Shown here one piece after another: positions 1 through 9,142 of a stretch of DNA of 33,490 nt (position 1 is the stretch's first letter; every line of letters begins with the position of its first letter). The position numbers were made by a program, and so were the translations under genes. A model generated the notes under the pieces. That model searched no databases, had not been told where the DNA came from, and saw nothing but the letters and a program-made list of their open reading frames with translations. Origin of the DNA: Algoriphagus sp. (GTDB lineage: Bacteria > Bacteroidota > Bacteroidia > Cytophagales > Cyclobacteriaceae); NCBI GenBank assembly GCA_030833985.1, contig JAURGC010000008.1:1-33490 (forward strand), written 5' to 3'.

Positions 1-957
1 AAATAGCTCCAACTTGGCTTCTTTGTCCTTGGATTCCTCTCCAATGAGTTTGTCGTACGCATTCAAACGGGCCTTGCCTTTGGACTGTCTTGCCTTGGGT
101 GACATGCGGATCCACTCCAATTCACGCTCCAAGGTCTTCTGCCGCTTGGATTCGGTTTTCTCCTCCTGCTTGAGTCGGTTTTGCTTTTGATCGAGCCAAG
201 AAGAATAGTTGCCTTTCCAAGGAATCCCCTCACCACGGTCTAGTTCGAGGATCCAGCCGGCTACATTGTCCAAGAAGTAACGGTCGTGGGTAACCGCAAT
301 GACGGTTCCCTTGTAATTCTGCAAATGCTGCTCTAACCAGTGCACGGATTCGGCGTCCAGGTGGTTGGTCGGTTCATCGAGTAGCAATACATCGGGCTCC
401 TGCAGGAGCAGTCGGCAAAGCGCCACGCGTCTTTTCTCCCCACCAGATAGGTTGGCCACGTTGGCTTCGGCAGGTGGGAGTCGCAAGGCATCCATAGCCT
501 TGTCCAACATCACATCCAATTCCCAGGCATTGACTGCGTCTAATTTTTCTTGTACTTCCCCTTGCCGTGTGATGAGCTTGTCCATGGCATCCGGATCCTC
601 CATAAGGGCCGGGTCCATAAATTTCTCGTTAATTTCTTCAAATTCTTTGAGCAAGGCAACCGTATCTGCCACTGCTTCCTCAACCACTTCCTTGACGGTT
701 TTGCTTGGATCTAGTTTGGGTTCCTGCTCCAACATTCCTACTGTGTACCCTGGAGACCACACTACTTCACCTAAAAATTCCTTATCCAAGCCCGCGATGA
801 TGCGAAGTACAGAGGACTTACCGGAGCCATTGAGACCCAATACCCCAATTTTTGCCCCATAAAAAAAAGAGAGGTAAATATCTTTTAGGACTTTCTTCTG
901 TGGGGGGTAAATTTTAGAAACCCCTGCCATGGAAAAGATGATTTTTTCAGCGCTCAT
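1..957 (-). CDS. ettA: Energy-dependent translational throttle protein EttA (ABC-F ATPase), C-terminal part missing
   Basis: This is a cytosolic ABC-F ATPase. In this family EttA binds the ribosomal E site and gates translation elongation according to the ATP/ADP ratio. The visible 319 residues cover the first ATPase domain and the linker: Walker A GLNGSGKS at about 41-48, signature LSGGEKRR at about 170-177, Walker [12 protein letters not shown], and the H-loop THDRYFLDN. The charged linker with [14 protein letters not shown] at about 290 is typical of the EttA/ChvD branch rather than Uup. The ATG at 955-957 gives an N-terminus matching the family (SAEKIIFSM, then a [13 protein letters not shown] motif). 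Family members are about 555 residues long, so the second ATPase domain lies beyond the left edge. The gene is divergent from the DUF349 gene. Assignment to EttA over another ABC-F paralogue rests on the linker and spacing. Confidence 0.92.
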   Translation of the reverse strand, partial: MSAEKIIFSMAGVSKIYPPQKKVLKDIYLSFFYGAKIGVLGLNGSGKSSVLRIIAGLDKEFLGEVVWSPGYTVGMLEQEPKLDPSKTVKEVVEEAVADTVALLKEFEEINEKFMDPALMEDPDAMDKLITRQGEVQEKLDAVNAWELDVMLDKAMDALRLPPAEANVANLSGGEKRRVALCRLLLQEPDVLLLDEPTNHLDAESVHWLEQHLQNYKGTVIAVTHDRYFLDNVAGWILELDRGEGIPWKGNYSSWLDQKQNRLKQEEKTESKRQKTLERELEWIRMSPKARQSKGKARLNAYDKLIGEESKDKEAKLELF

Positions 958-1089
958 GCCAGTAAACTAGTTAGATCTGTGAGTAACAATTGTAAAAGGC
1001 AAAAATATACCTTTCTTAGGATAAGTGAGGGCTAATTGATTATTTTGCGTAAATATTGCGTATTACCACCTATAACCTAGTTTAGTGCC

Positions 1090-2340
1090 ATGAAACATAC
1101 CTTTGGATATATCCAAGACGGAAAGGTCTTTCTAAAGGGATTTTTAGGGAGAGCTGATCGGATTATCGGGGAGGTAAAAGGAGATGAAATCTCCACTATC
1201 CAATACTTTGAAACTCGCTTTGCACAGTTCCAGGAAAAGGTAGCTAAGTTAAAAGCTGCAATTGAAGAAAATCAAAACAAGGGTTCTTTTTTAATGAAAT
1301 TGATTCACTTAAAAGACTCATTGTATGAAAGTGATGCCTTGGGGGATTTTGCATCCTTGATTGCTGAACTCGAGGTGCAAGAATCCTTCTTGTCGGAGAT
1401 TATCCAAGAAAATAGAAGCAAAAACTTAACGGTAAAGCGAGAATTGATAATCGAAGCAAATGCTTTAAAAGACAGCACGGATTGGAAAGAAACTACCGAA
1501 AAATTCAAAGAGCTAAAACTCCGATGGATCAAAACGGGACCAGTTGAGAAGGAAGTTCAGGAAAATATTGAAGGGCAGTTCAATGAAGCTGTCGATCATT
1601 TTTTTGCACAGCGTCAGGAATTTTACGATCAACTCACACTTCAAGCGGAAGAGAACATTAAGGTGTACGAAGCCCTTCTCCTTCAGGCTCGAGAAGCCCA
1701 TGATTTACCAGATGCAAAGATGGCTTTTGACATCAGCAAACGAATTCAAAAAGAATGGAAAGCTGCCGGAAAAGTTCCTGCCGAGCGACGCCAACCTATT
1801 TGGGATGAATTTTCACGATTAAATAATCGCATCTTTTCCAGGTACAAGCGAACGCTTAATCTAGGTCCAGAGATGCATCCTCGGGAAGTATTGCAAAAAA
1901 TTGAAGGCATGGTGGAGGAATTGAAAAGACTAGCCCATCTACCTACCAATCAAGAGATTACACTACGCGCAAAACAAATTCAAGAAGAGTGGAAAAAACT
2001 CCCGATGCGAAAGCCAAAGGAAGCCAATCTTCCCGCGCGTTCCTACCAGTTTTTCATGGATATTATCTTTGAAAAAGCTTTTTTAGAAAAGCTTGGAAAT
2101 AGTAAGTACCCAGATTTTGGGGATAAGCCCCTTGAGGAACAAAAACAAATCAAAGCAGCTATTCTGAAAGATTTGTTGTACCGAGATCAAGGGGAATTGG
2201 AAACAATGGAAAACAATTCGGCTAACTTCCGTGTAGAGACTGCAGATTTCGAAATGATGATGAAAAAGAAGCTCTCCAATTTGAAGCGAAAGATCGATGT
2301 AAAAAATTATGTCCTAAGGCAACTTTCTCCGAGAACCTGA
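1090..2340 (+). CDS. DUF349 domain-containing protein
   Basis: This 416-residue cytosolic protein is very rich in Glu, Lys and Gln and predicted to be almost entirely helical. It shows repeated DUF349-type three-helix units, recognisable by spaced Trp positions (for example DWKETTEKFKELKLRWIKTG at about 137-156, then KEWKAAGKVPAERRQPIWDEF and EEWKKLPMRKP further on). The molecular role of DUF349 proteins in Bacteroidetes is not established. The start is the first ATG of the frame, 132 bases after the divergent ettA start. No good Shine-Dalgarno is visible, as is usual for the phylum. The C-terminal 100 residues look like a coiled coil. The gene is followed 73 bases later by the DUF2795 gene in the same orientation and may share its terminator. 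Confidence 0.85.
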   Translation: MKHTFGYIQDGKVFLKGFLGRADRIIGEVKGDEISTIQYFETRFAQFQEKVAKLKAAIEENQNKGSFLMKLIHLKDSLYESDALGDFASLIAELEVQESFLSEIIQENRSKNLTVKRELIIEANALKDSTDWKETTEKFKELKLRWIKTGPVEKEVQENIEGQFNEAVDHFFAQRQEFYDQLTLQAEENIKVYEALLLQAREAHDLPDAKMAFDISKRIQKEWKAAGKVPAERRQPIWDEFSRLNNRIFSRYKRTLNLGPEMHPREVLQKIEGMVEELKRLAHLPTNQEITLRAKQIQEEWKKLPMRKPKEANLPARSYQFFMDIIFEKAFLEKLGNSKYPDFGDKPLEEQKQIKAAILKDLLYRDQGELETMENNSANFRVETADFEMMMKKKLSNLKRKIDVKNYVLRQLSPRT

Positions 2341-2413
2341 GTACAACCTTTGTATTGAAAAAATTACTAATCTTGCACTATTATCATCCGGAACACCTCC
2401 AAAAACAAAAACT

Positions 2414-2635
2414 ATGTACTGGACACTTGAATTAGCCTCCTACCTTGAAGATGCTCCTTGGCCAGCAACCAAGGACGAACTCATCGATTATGCCATCCGC
2501 TCTGGAGCCCCACTAGAAGTTGTGGAGAACCTCCAAGAATTGGAAGACGATGGCGAGCCTTACGAAACCATTGAAGAAATTTGGCCGGATTATCCGACCA
2601 AAGACGATTTTTTCTTCAACGAAGACGAGTATTAA
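2414..2635 (+). CDS. Small acidic DUF2795 domain-containing protein
   Basis: This 73-residue acidic protein begins MYWTLELASYLEDAPWPATK and continues with a pattern resembling a helix-turn fold: a helix, a KDELIDYAIRSG segment, and VENLQELEDDGEPYETIEEIWPDYP. This matches the small DUF2795 proteins conserved in Bacteroidetes, whose function is unknown. The very acidic C-terminus (FFFNEDEY) is typical. There is no signal peptide or membrane segment, so it is cytosolic. It ends six bases before a strong hairpin terminator, so it is the last gene of the transcript, probably together with the DUF349 gene upstream. The short length is normal for the family and no truncation is seen. Confidence 0.8.
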   Translation: MYWTLELASYLEDAPWPATKDELIDYAIRSGAPLEVVENLQELEDDGEPYETIEEIWPDYPTKDDFFFNEDEY

Positions 2636-2640
2636 TGAAG

Positions 2641-2666
2641 AGTCCCGCAGGTGCGGGACTTTTTTT
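2641..2666 (+). terminator. Rho-independent terminator after the DUF2795 gene
   Basis: Perfect 9-base inverted repeat AGTCCCGCA / TGCGGGACT with a 2-base centre, followed directly by a run of T. It starts six bases after the DUF2795 stop codon. Confidence 0.9.
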
Positions 2667-2848
2667 GGAATTTCTCAGAATTTCTCTAGTTGTGTGCTAG
2701 TCTATTTGTTTTTTTCAAACTGATCAGGGGCTGTAGCTCTTTTTGAATTAATGCGGATCAATTCAACCATCAGACCAACCCTTATCAAAAAGAACTTAAA
2801 TTCTTATTTTCTTTGGTTATTGATCACAAAGCTTTTATTCAAAATGTA

Positions 2849-3691
2849 TTAAAAGGATTTGATTTCCAATCCACTAAACAATAAGGTTCCTTTTAGGATC
2901 AATACCTTGTTGGTATCCACCCCACCTTCGCGAAACATCCGCTTGTCTTCCAATCCAGCAGCGATATTGGACACTTCAGTACGGACATCCCAATGTGGGG
3001 GTATGATTAACTTGACACCGCCAAATCCAACCTCAAGGTCTAGCGAAATCACCCCAGTAAAATCCGCCTGAGTCAGGTCTAAGTCTAGGCTTCCAAAAAT
3101 CACGGTAGCCTTTCCTCCCTGAAAATTTTTGGTCATTAACTTTCGATTCACTCCGCTAAAAATGACTCTCTCATTGATTCGGTCCAAGAAGGCTGTGCCC
3201 GTGGCGCGAACAAATCCTGAATCTGGAGCCTTTGGCGACTCCTCACTTGAGGAATTGCGATCCTCTACCAAGTCGGTGGATGCAATTCTCTCCGAATTTT
3301 TTGCGTCTGCTTTATTTTTTCGGGAGTCCTCCCAATTTTGCCAGACTTTCTCAAGGGCCCTATGCTCTTTCTTTTTATTGATAATCAAATAGATGCCTAG
3401 CACAATCAAGCCTACAGGCCAAATAAATTGATCAATCCCAAAGTCAAGATCAAATTCCCGTTTCAATAAAAAATAGACCCCTATAAAGAGGATAACCGAT
3501 CCCATAAAACTCTTAAATTGCTGGTTGATCAAGGTAAAAACACCGATTACAATCAAGATCATAGGCCAGGTAAAAACCCAGCTAGGTATAAAAAGCCCAA
3601 ATTTTTTCAAAAGCAGGACAATGCCAATTCCGAGGAGGATCACACCAAAGGCGATACTGCCGTCGTTTCTTGGTTTAGTGAAGTTGTTCAT
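2849..3691 (-). CDS. LiaF-like membrane protein (DUF5668 transmembrane region plus LiaF-type C-terminal domain)
   Basis: This is a 280-residue inner-membrane protein. Residues 12-110 contain four hydrophobic segments (around 13-30, 37-54, 60-75 and 88-105), with the Gly/Leu/Ile-rich GIVLLLKKFGLF pattern of DUF5668. A charged linker (about 110-160) leads to a soluble beta-rich domain at about 165-280 with the repeated short strands of LiaF/cell-wall-active-antibiotic-response domains (IFGSLDLDLTQADFTG, VGFGGVKLIIPPHWDVRTEV). LiaF in Firmicutes is an inhibitor of the LiaRS envelope-stress system. In Bacteroidetes the role is unproven and no LiaRS genes adjoin it here. The start ATG at 3689-3691 gives the usual short hydrophilic N-terminus. 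It lies 103 bases downstream of ispD on the same strand and could be cotranscribed. Confidence 0.82.
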   Translation of the reverse strand: MNNFTKPRNDGSIAFGVILLGIGIVLLLKKFGLFIPSWVFTWPMILIVIGVFTLINQQFKSFMGSVILFIGVYFLLKREFDLDFGIDQFIWPVGLIVLGIYLIINKKKEHRALEKVWQNWEDSRKNKADAKNSERIASTDLVEDRNSSSEESPKAPDSGFVRATGTAFLDRINERVIFSGVNRKLMTKNFQGGKATVIFGSLDLDLTQADFTGVISLDLEVGFGGVKLIIPPHWDVRTEVSNIAAGLEDKRMFREGGVDTNKVLILKGTLLFSGLEIKSF

Positions 3692-3794
3692 GTGAATTAA
3701 ATTTAGTTAAGCAAATCTAGGATTCAAGACCAAATAACGATAAAAGAAATAGGTGATGCCCCTGTGGAGTCGGTAAAAAACTCAGGGAGATATA

Positions 3795-4469
3795 CTAACG
3801 AGAGGCAAGTAGAAATTCAGCAAAGGCCAAGTCCTCCAGTGTGGTTAACTTGATATTCTCGGAATTGCCCTCAATCAGGGTAATTTCCCAACCTTGATGC
3901 TCATAGACCGTGGCGTCATCCGTAAAGATATCCAACTCCTCTACCGAAAAGGCTGTTAAAAGTTTGGCGACCTGAAAAGTTTGAGGTGTTTGTACCAACC
4001 GGAAAGTGGCTCGATCTTGAAAGGCACTTATTCCATTTGGATTTATCTTGCGAAGAGAGTCTTTTAGGGTAACCACCGGTATAGCACTCCCTGATTTTGC
4101 TGCTTCTTCAAAGCTGGATTGAATTACTTTTTCACTCACAAATGGGCGCACCCCATCGTGGATTGCAACTAGCCCATCGGCAAATGGAAGAGCCATCAAT
4201 CCATTTTTCACCGATTGAAAGCGACTTGCTCCACCAGCAACAAGCTGGTGAGGGAGCACAAAATTGTGGGAATCACACAAGCCCTTCCAATATTCGAAGT
4301 CATCCTTTGGTAGAACTAGGATTAGGTGAAGTTCTGGTTCGGCGCTAAAAAATTTTTCCAGAGTATGCATTACTATGGGCTTACCTGCCAAAGGAAGGTA
4401 TTGCTTGGAAAGGGAGCCCCCCATCCGTATTCCTTTTCCACCGGCGACGATTACGGCTGCTTTGTTCAT
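3795..4469 (-). CDS. ispD: 2-C-methyl-D-erythritol 4-phosphate cytidylyltransferase
   Basis: IspD joins CTP and MEP to give CDP-ME in the non-mevalonate isoprenoid pathway, in the cytosol. The 224-residue length fits the family. The N-terminal nucleotide-binding loop is VAGGKGIRMGGSLSKQYLPL (about 9-28), where the conserved Arg and Lys contact the CTP phosphates. The IHDGVRPFVS motif at about 103-112 and TDDATVYEHQGW at about 183-194 are diagnostic of IspD. The start ATG at 4467-4469 places the Rossmann strand right at the N-terminus, as expected. The gene follows queA on the same strand but is separated from it by a strong terminator, so it probably has its own promoter in the 4470-4595 spacer. 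Confidence 0.93.
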   Translation of the reverse strand: MNKAAVIVAGGKGIRMGGSLSKQYLPLAGKPIVMHTLEKFFSAEPELHLILVLPKDDFEYWKGLCDSHNFVLPHQLVAGGASRFQSVKNGLMALPFADGLVAIHDGVRPFVSEKVIQSSFEEAAKSGSAIPVVTLKDSLRKINPNGISAFQDRATFRLVQTPQTFQVAKLLTAFSVEELDIFTDDATVYEHQGWEITLIEGNSENIKLTTLEDLAFAEFLLASR

Positions 4470-4597
4470 TCGGGTTGAAATCTTAGAAAAATGATTGCCA
4501 CAAAAAGAGGCCTCTCAAATTTGGTGAATTTCTACGCACTGACCAACGGGAAGTCCTCCAATCTGCACCTGGACCATGTCAAAAATCCAAAGGGTAT

Positions 4598-4620
4598 AAA
4601 AAAACCCCCGAAACCGGGGG
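4598..4620 (-). terminator. Rho-independent terminator after queA
   Basis: On the minus strand a GC-rich stem of CCCCCGG / CCGGGGG type with a short centre is followed by a T run (an A run at 4598-4604 on plus). It lies 13 bases past the queA stop and insulates queA from ispD. Confidence 0.85.
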
Positions 4621-4633
4621 TCGAATTTTCGAA

Positions 4634-5683
4634 TTACAAAATTAGCATAGCATCTCCGTAAGAAAAGAATCGATATTTTTCTTTAATTGCTTCTTTATAC
4701 GCCTTCATAACCAAAGGATATCCTCCAAATGCCGCTGCTGTCATGAGCAAGGTTGATTCTGGCAGATGGAAGTTGGTGATGAGGGCATTTGCAATTTTAC
4801 AGTCATAGGGAGGAATGATGAATTTATCCGTCCAGCCACTGCTCTCTTTTAGGCGCCCCCCAGCAGTTACTGAAGATTCCACCGTCTTTAATACAGTAGT
4901 TCCTACTGCTACTACGCGTTTTTTCTGGTCCAAAGATGCATTGACTAAATTTACTGTTCCTTCCGGAATATTGTAATTTTCCGAATCCATTTTGTGCTTG
5001 GTCAGGTCTTCCACATCAACCTGACGGAAAGTCCCCAATCCTACGTGGAGCGTTATGGGTGACACATTTACTCCCTTCAATTCCAAGCGCTTGAGCAACT
5101 GAGGGGTAAAATGTAGCCCTGCTGTGGGAGCAGCGACCGCTCCAACATTTTTAGCAAATACAGTTTGGTACCGCTGTCTATCTTCAGGTTCAATTTCACG
5201 CTCGATGAATTCCTTCAAGAGCGGCGTTTCACCAAGTGTGTCGATAGTTTTGTGAAATTCTTCTTCGGTGCCATCAAATAGAAACCGAATGGTCCTCCCT
5301 CTTGAGGTGGTATTGTCTATCACCTCTGCTACAAGATCACTGTCTCCAAAATACAGCTTATTTCCTACCCGTATTTTTCGAGCTGGATCTACCAATACAT
5401 CCCAAAGTTTGAATTCGGGATTCAATTCTCTTAATAAAAAAACTTCTATTTTTGCACCTGTTTTTTCCTTATTTCCGTAAAGTCTAGCAGGGAAAACTTT
5501 GGTGTCATTCGTAACAAATACATCTCCTGAATCAAAATAATCTAGGATGTCTTTGAATGATCGGTGCTCAATTTCTCCGGTCTTCCGATGAACTACCATT
5601 AACCTGGATTCATCTCGGTTTTCTGTAGGGTAGAGAGCAATCAGTTTCTTAGGAACTTCAAATTTGAAATCAGATAATTTCAT
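4634..5683 (-). CDS. queA: tRNA preQ1(34) S-adenosylmethionine ribosyltransferase-isomerase QueA
   Basis: QueA transfers and isomerises the ribosyl part of S-adenosylmethionine onto preQ1 at tRNA wobble position 34, giving epoxyqueuosine (queuosine pathway, cytosol). The 349-residue length is standard. Diagnostic segments are [18 protein letters not shown] at the N-terminus, [16 protein letters not shown] at about 54-69, [14 protein letters not shown] at about 184-197, the [20 protein letters not shown] segment at about 213-232, and [18 protein letters not shown] near the C-terminus. The ATG at 5681-5683 gives the family N-terminus. A TAtcTTTG -7 element lies 64 bases upstream on the same strand. 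No other queuosine-biosynthesis gene is in the window. Confidence 0.96.
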   Translation of the reverse strand: MKLSDFKFEVPKKLIALYPTENRDESRLMVVHRKTGEIEHRSFKDILDYFDSGDVFVTNDTKVFPARLYGNKEKTGAKIEVFLLRELNPEFKLWDVLVDPARKIRVGNKLYFGDSDLVAEVIDNTTSRGRTIRFLFDGTEEEFHKTIDTLGETPLLKEFIEREIEPEDRQRYQTVFAKNVGAVAAPTAGLHFTPQLLKRLELKGVNVSPITLHVGLGTFRQVDVEDLTKHKMDSENYNIPEGTVNLVNASLDQKKRVVAVGTTVLKTVESSVTAGGRLKESSGWTDKFIIPPYDCKIANALITNFHLPESTLLMTAAAFGGYPLVMKAYKEAIKEKYRFFSYGDAMLIL

Positions 5684-5746
5684 AGGGGATGATTAGGAGT
5701 AGTTGCAGTCGTCAAAACTCGATAAGTAGATAACTTTTAAAAAATG

Positions 5747-5754
5747 CAAAGATA
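5747..5754 (-). promoter_or_regulatory. Candidate Bacteroidetes -7 element for queA
   Basis: The minus strand reads TATCTTTG, an exact match to the Bacteroidetes TAnnTTTG -7 consensus, 64 bases upstream of the queA start. No convincing TTTG/TTG -33 element is visible at 19-20 bases, so the call rests on the -7 box alone. Confidence 0.45.
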
Positions 5755-5814
5755 AGTACAATAATGCCCAATTTCAGCTAACTTAACAAATTGTTTTAAC
5801 CAACTATCTATTCT

Positions 5815-7062
5815 ATGCTCTTTTTAAAGCTTTCTTGGGAAAGTTTTAGGTTTGCTATCACAGCCTTAAAATCTAACCTTACGCGCACCGTTCTCTCGCT
5901 ATTGGGAGTAACCATTGGTATTTTTGCAATCATTGCGGTATTCACTTTGGTGGATTCTTTGGAAGATAAAATCAAATCTTCCTTTGCGTTTTTGGGGACT
6001 AATGTAATGCGAGTAGACCGATTTCCATTTGCAAATGGGCCTCAGGATTATCCTTGGTGGAAATATTTTAAACGTCCTCCTGGCACGTACGCAGAATACA
6101 GATTTTTGGAAGATCGCCTGACTAATGCTGAGGGGGTCACTATTTCTTCTTCTTCTTCAGCCACCGTCCAAGCGGGCAGCAATTCTTTCCAGGGCTCCTC
6201 CCTAACGGGAGTTGCGTATACCTATCAGGATGTTTTTGAGGTGGCTCTTGAAGAAGGTCGCTATTTTTCAGAAGCAGAAATCGATGCATCTCGCAACCTG
6301 ATTATTGTTGGAAAAAAAATTGCAAACACGCTCTATCCCAACCAAAGCCCTTTGGGTAAGGAAGTGAAAATCAAAGGAATGAAATTTACCATCATCGGCA
6401 TTTTTGAAGAAGAGGGCGAGGGATTTTTGGAGCTCCCTTCCAAGGATGAAGCTTGCCTGATTCCCTTTGGCGCATTTAGTAAAATGTTCTACACCGGGCG
6501 TAATGGCCTTGAGCCGACTATTGCTGCAAAAGGGAAGGATACCGATGTAGGATTGGTTGCTTTAGAAAATGAAATGACTGGCTTACTTCGTGCCAAAAGG
6601 GGACTTAAGCCTACCGAAGAAAATAATTTTGCACTCAACAAAACTGAATTTATCCAAAATGCGATTGGGTCTATTTTTGACGTAATATCGGTAGCTGGAT
6701 GGGTTATTGGAGGATTTTCAATTCTAGTTGGCGGCTTTGGTATTGCAAATATCATGTTCGTTTCGGTACGGGAACGAACCAATATCATTGGTATCCAAAA
6801 GTCACTAGGTGCAAGAAATTATTTTATCCTGTTCCAATTCCTATTTGAGGCAGTTTGCTTGAGCCTAATTGGAGGTGGATCAGGGATCTTACTGGTATAT
6901 TTATTGAGCTTTATCCCACTGGGAAGTCTTGATTTAATTTTGTCGTTTAATAATATCCTTTTGGGTCTTGGTGTCTCTTCTGCCATTGGGGTAGTGGCCG
7001 GTATTGTCCCGGCTACACTTGCTGCACGCATGGATCCGGTCGAGGCCATTCGTACCAACTAA
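5815..7062 (+). CDS. ABC transporter permease (MacB-like periplasmic core plus FtsX domain)
   Basis: This is a 415-residue inner-membrane permease. A first membrane segment (about 20-45, SLLGVTIGIFAIIAVFTLVD) is followed by a MacB-type periplasmic core (about 45-245), then three C-terminal membrane segments (about 278-305, 328-358, 372-400) of the FtsX domain. The cytoplasmic loop MFVSVRERTNIIGIQKSLGAR at about 314-334 is the characteristic coupling segment for the ATPase. The ending PATLAARMDPVEAIR is also typical of MacB permeases. Such proteins work with a separate LolD/MacB-type ATPase, in export, lipoprotein release or mechanotransmission. No ATPase or membrane-fusion gene adjoins it, so the substrate is unknown. 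The first ATG gives a proper N-terminus. The stop codon lies inside the inverted repeat shared with recA. Confidence 0.88.
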   Translation: MLFLKLSWESFRFAITALKSNLTRTVLSLLGVTIGIFAIIAVFTLVDSLEDKIKSSFAFLGTNVMRVDRFPFANGPQDYPWWKYFKRPPGTYAEYRFLEDRLTNAEGVTISSSSSATVQAGSNSFQGSSLTGVAYTYQDVFEVALEEGRYFSEAEIDASRNLIIVGKKIANTLYPNQSPLGKEVKIKGMKFTIIGIFEEEGEGFLELPSKDEACLIPFGAFSKMFYTGRNGLEPTIAAKGKDTDVGLVALENEMTGLLRAKRGLKPTEENNFALNKTEFIQNAIGSIFDVISVAGWVIGGFSILVGGFGIANIMFVSVRERTNIIGIQKSLGARNYFILFQFLFEAVCLSLIGGGSGILLVYLLSFIPLGSLDLILSFNNILLGLGVSSAIGVVAGIVPATLAARMDPVEAIRTN

Positions 7063-7110
7063 TACCATCAAAAAAGGTCCTGTAGTTACAGGACCTTTTT
7101 TGATGGTATT
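7061..7110. terminator. Bidirectional terminator: perfect 24-base inverted repeat between the ABC permease gene and recA
   Basis: The arms at 7061-7084 and 7087-7110 are perfectly complementary over 24 bases around a 2-base centre. The core AGGACC-type stem is flanked by A and T runs, so it can terminate both the plus-strand permease gene (whose TAA overlaps the left arm) and the minus-strand recA, which ends at 7127. Confidence 0.88.
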
Positions 7111-7126
7111 CATTTATTTATTGCAA

Positions 7127-8158
7127 TTAATCTTCCAATGAAATGGTTGGTTCGGTGGGTAGCAATCCTGAAGCCCCTTTGATTTTTCCTTCCAAATCCT
7201 CTAGCAATTCTGGATTATCCAACAAAAGATTTTTCACTGCATCTCGCCCTTGACCCAATTTTTCACCATTATAGGAGAACCAAGACCCTGCTTTTTTAAT
7301 GATTTCAAGTTCGACTCCAAGGTCTATGATCTCCCCCACCTTTGAAATCCCCTGTCCGTACATGATGTCAAATTCCACCACTTTGAAAGGAGGGGCTACT
7401 TTGTTCTTTACAACTTTCACTCGCGTCCGGTTGCCAAGTACATTGTCCGCTCCTTCTTTAATTTGACCTACCCGTCGGATATCCAAACGAACTGAAGCAT
7501 AAAATTTAAGTGCATTTCCACCTGTGGTGGTCTCTGGGCTACCAAACATGACACCAATCTTATCGCGTAACTGGTTGATGAAAATACACGCACAGCCTGT
7601 TTTGTGAATGGCACCTGTGAGTTTACGAAGTGCCTGAGACATCAAACGAGCCTGAAGGCCCATCTTACTCTCTCCCATCTCTCCCTCCAATTCTCCTTTG
7701 GGTACTAATGCTGCTACAGAATCAATAACAATAATGTCGATGGCTCCAGAACGAATCAAATGCTCTGCTATTTCCAGTGCTTGCTCCCCATTGTCTGGTT
7801 GGGAAATCAGCAGGTTTTCCGTGTCAATCCCTAGCTTTTCTGCATAGTTTTTATCGAAGGCATGTTCCGCATCGATAAAGGCAGCTAATCCTCCTGCTTT
7901 TTGTGCTTCTGCGATGCAATGCATGGTCAAGGTAGTCTTTCCTGAAGATTCAGGGCCATAAATTTCAATTACCCTTCCACGAGGAATCCCTCCAATCCCC
8001 AAGGCCATGTCTAAGCCCAATGACCCGGTGGAAATGGCCGGAATATCCAATACTTTGTTGTCACTAAGCTTCATTACGGCACCCTTGCCGTATGTTTTTT
8101 CAAGCTTGTCAATGGTAAGCTGCAATGCTTTGAGCTTTTCTGCGTTGTTCGTACTCAT
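7127..8158 (-). CDS. recA: Recombinase RecA
   Basis: RecA is the ATP-dependent strand-exchange protein of homologous recombination and co-protease of the SOS response. The 343-residue length is standard. Walker A GPESSGKT lies at about 68-75, the Walker B strand [12 protein letters not shown] at about 139-150, the L1/L2 DNA-binding region follows with [20 protein letters not shown] at about 194-213, and the C-terminal domain ends with a short acidic tail. The ATG at 8156-8158 gives the common N-terminus ([21 protein letters not shown]). No LexA-type operator could be recognised in the 180-base divergent spacer. It stands alone, with no recX next to it. Confidence 0.98.
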   Translation of the reverse strand: MSTNNAEKLKALQLTIDKLEKTYGKGAVMKLSDNKVLDIPAISTGSLGLDMALGIGGIPRGRVIEIYGPESSGKTTLTMHCIAEAQKAGGLAAFIDAEHAFDKNYAEKLGIDTENLLISQPDNGEQALEIAEHLIRSGAIDIIVIDSVAALVPKGELEGEMGESKMGLQARLMSQALRKLTGAIHKTGCACIFINQLRDKIGVMFGSPETTTGGNALKFYASVRLDIRRVGQIKEGADNVLGNRTRVKVVKNKVAPPFKVVEFDIMYGQGISKVGEIIDLGVELEIIKKAGSWFSYNGEKLGQGRDAVKNLLLDNPELLEDLEGKIKGASGLLPTEPTISLED

Positions 8159-8234
8159 GTCTGTGGGAGTTGGGTATAGATTAAAATGTTCAAGTTACCT
8201 ATTGTATTGTCAAATAACAAGCCAGAGTCGGCCC

Positions 8235-8264
8235 TTGTTTTGGCTTTGCAAATTTGTACTTTTA
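8235..8264 (+). promoter_or_regulatory. Candidate promoter upstream of the DUF3108 gene
   Basis: TTG at 8235-8237 and TActTTTA at 8257-8264 are separated by 19 bases. This fits the Bacteroidetes TTG-N19-TAnnTTTG arrangement with one mismatch in the -7 box. It lies 75 bases before the chosen start at 8339. Confidence 0.4.
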
Positions 8265-8338
8265 ACCTTCTTATCTGTGGATTTTACCAAAATAATCAGG
8301 CTATATTTTATTTTTTGTCACAAATTGTCGCAAATTCC

Positions 8339-9142
8339 ATGAGGAGCTTCTTTCAGATTACCCTGCTTGTCTTTTTCTCTTGGAGTAGTACATGGGCACA
8401 AACGCCTGCTTCCAATCTACCATTTACCTATGGGGAGGAACTTTTATTTGACGTAAGCTATGGCTGGATAGATTTGGCAGAGGCTCGTCTACAGGTAAGT
8501 AAAAAACCCATTGTTGAAAATTCTCAGGCACATTTTAAAATAGATGCCTACGGACAAACAAAGGGAGCCGCCTCTCTCTTTGGAAGGGTAAATGACAATT
8601 GGGGCACACACGTAAATACCCAAAGTCTTTTGCCGCGACTTTCTTACCGCTACATTGAAGAGGGAAGGTATAGAAGGAACGAGAAAATCTACTTTGATCA
8701 AGTTCAAAAAAAAGCTACACAAGAGTTGTATGACAGAGAAAACAAGCAGCTCAAAGAGGTGAAAGTTTTTTCTCTACCCTCTCCGGTGCAAGACCTCGTG
8801 AGTGGCTTTTACTTTTTACGAACCTTAGACTTTGACGTCCTGCGGAAGGGCCAAGAAATTTTGATTACCGGATTTTTTGATAAAGAAATATATAACCTAA
8901 AATTAATATTTGAAGGAATTGAGACCCTAGAAACGAGTTTGGGCACCAAGGAAACCTACTTGTTTTCACCTCAAATCCCAAAAAATGGTCTATTTCGAGG
9001 GGAGTATCCCGTTAAGGTATGGATTACGAAAGATGCCCATAAAATCCCAGTAAAAATAAAAGCCAACTTATTTATTGGGTCTTTGAACATTGACATTACC
9101 ACAGCAAAAGGACTAAAAAAACAACACAAAAAAACAGATTAA
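8339..9142 (+). CDS. DUF3108 domain-containing secreted protein
   Basis: The 267-residue product starts with a clear signal peptide (MRSFFQITLLVFFSWSSTWA, cleavage before QTPAS). The open frame extends 51 codons further upstream, but the signal peptide only makes sense from the ATG at 8339, so that start was chosen. The mature part is beta-rich with the DUF3108 pattern: FTYGEELLFDVSYGWIDLAE at the start, WGTHVNTQSLLPRLSYRYIEEG in the middle, and KVWITKDAHKIPVKIKANLF near the end. DUF3108 proteins are periplasmic or outer-membrane-associated and of unknown function, often in cell-envelope contexts. The gene lies upstream of the two-component pair, with a 136-base gap, so they need not be cotranscribed. 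Confidence 0.85.
   Translation: MRSFFQITLLVFFSWSSTWAQTPASNLPFTYGEELLFDVSYGWIDLAEARLQVSKKPIVENSQAHFKIDAYGQTKGAASLFGRVNDNWGTHVNTQSLLPRLSYRYIEEGRYRRNEKIYFDQVQKKATQELYDRENKQLKEVKVFSLPSPVQDLVSGFYFLRTLDFDVLRKGQEILITGFFDKEIYNLKLIFEGIETLETSLGTKETYLFSPQIPKNGLFRGEYPVKVWITKDAHKIPVKIKANLFIGSLNIDITTAKGLKKQHKKTD

Noticed and set aside
365-862. Plus-strand ORF of 165 codons opposite ettA
   Set aside because: It is Ser-rich antisense to a strongly conserved ATPase, with no family match, so it is a shadow frame.
2743-2766. Palindrome TTGAATT / AATTCAA with a 10-base centre after the DUF2795 terminator
   Set aside because: The arms are only seven A/T-rich bases. Such matches are common by chance and nothing nearby suggests an operator.
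4515-4577. Minus-strand ORF of 20 codons between queA and ispD (MVQVQIGGLPVGQCVEIHQI)
   Set aside because: It is short, lacks a recognisable ribosome site or family, and sits in a spacer right after the queA terminator. It is more likely chance or part of an ispD leader than a gene.
8159-8338. LexA/SOS operator upstream of recA
   Set aside because: No palindromic SOS-like box could be recognised in the divergent recA/DUF3108 spacer. Only generic A/T-rich sequence and a promoter candidate for the other strand are present.
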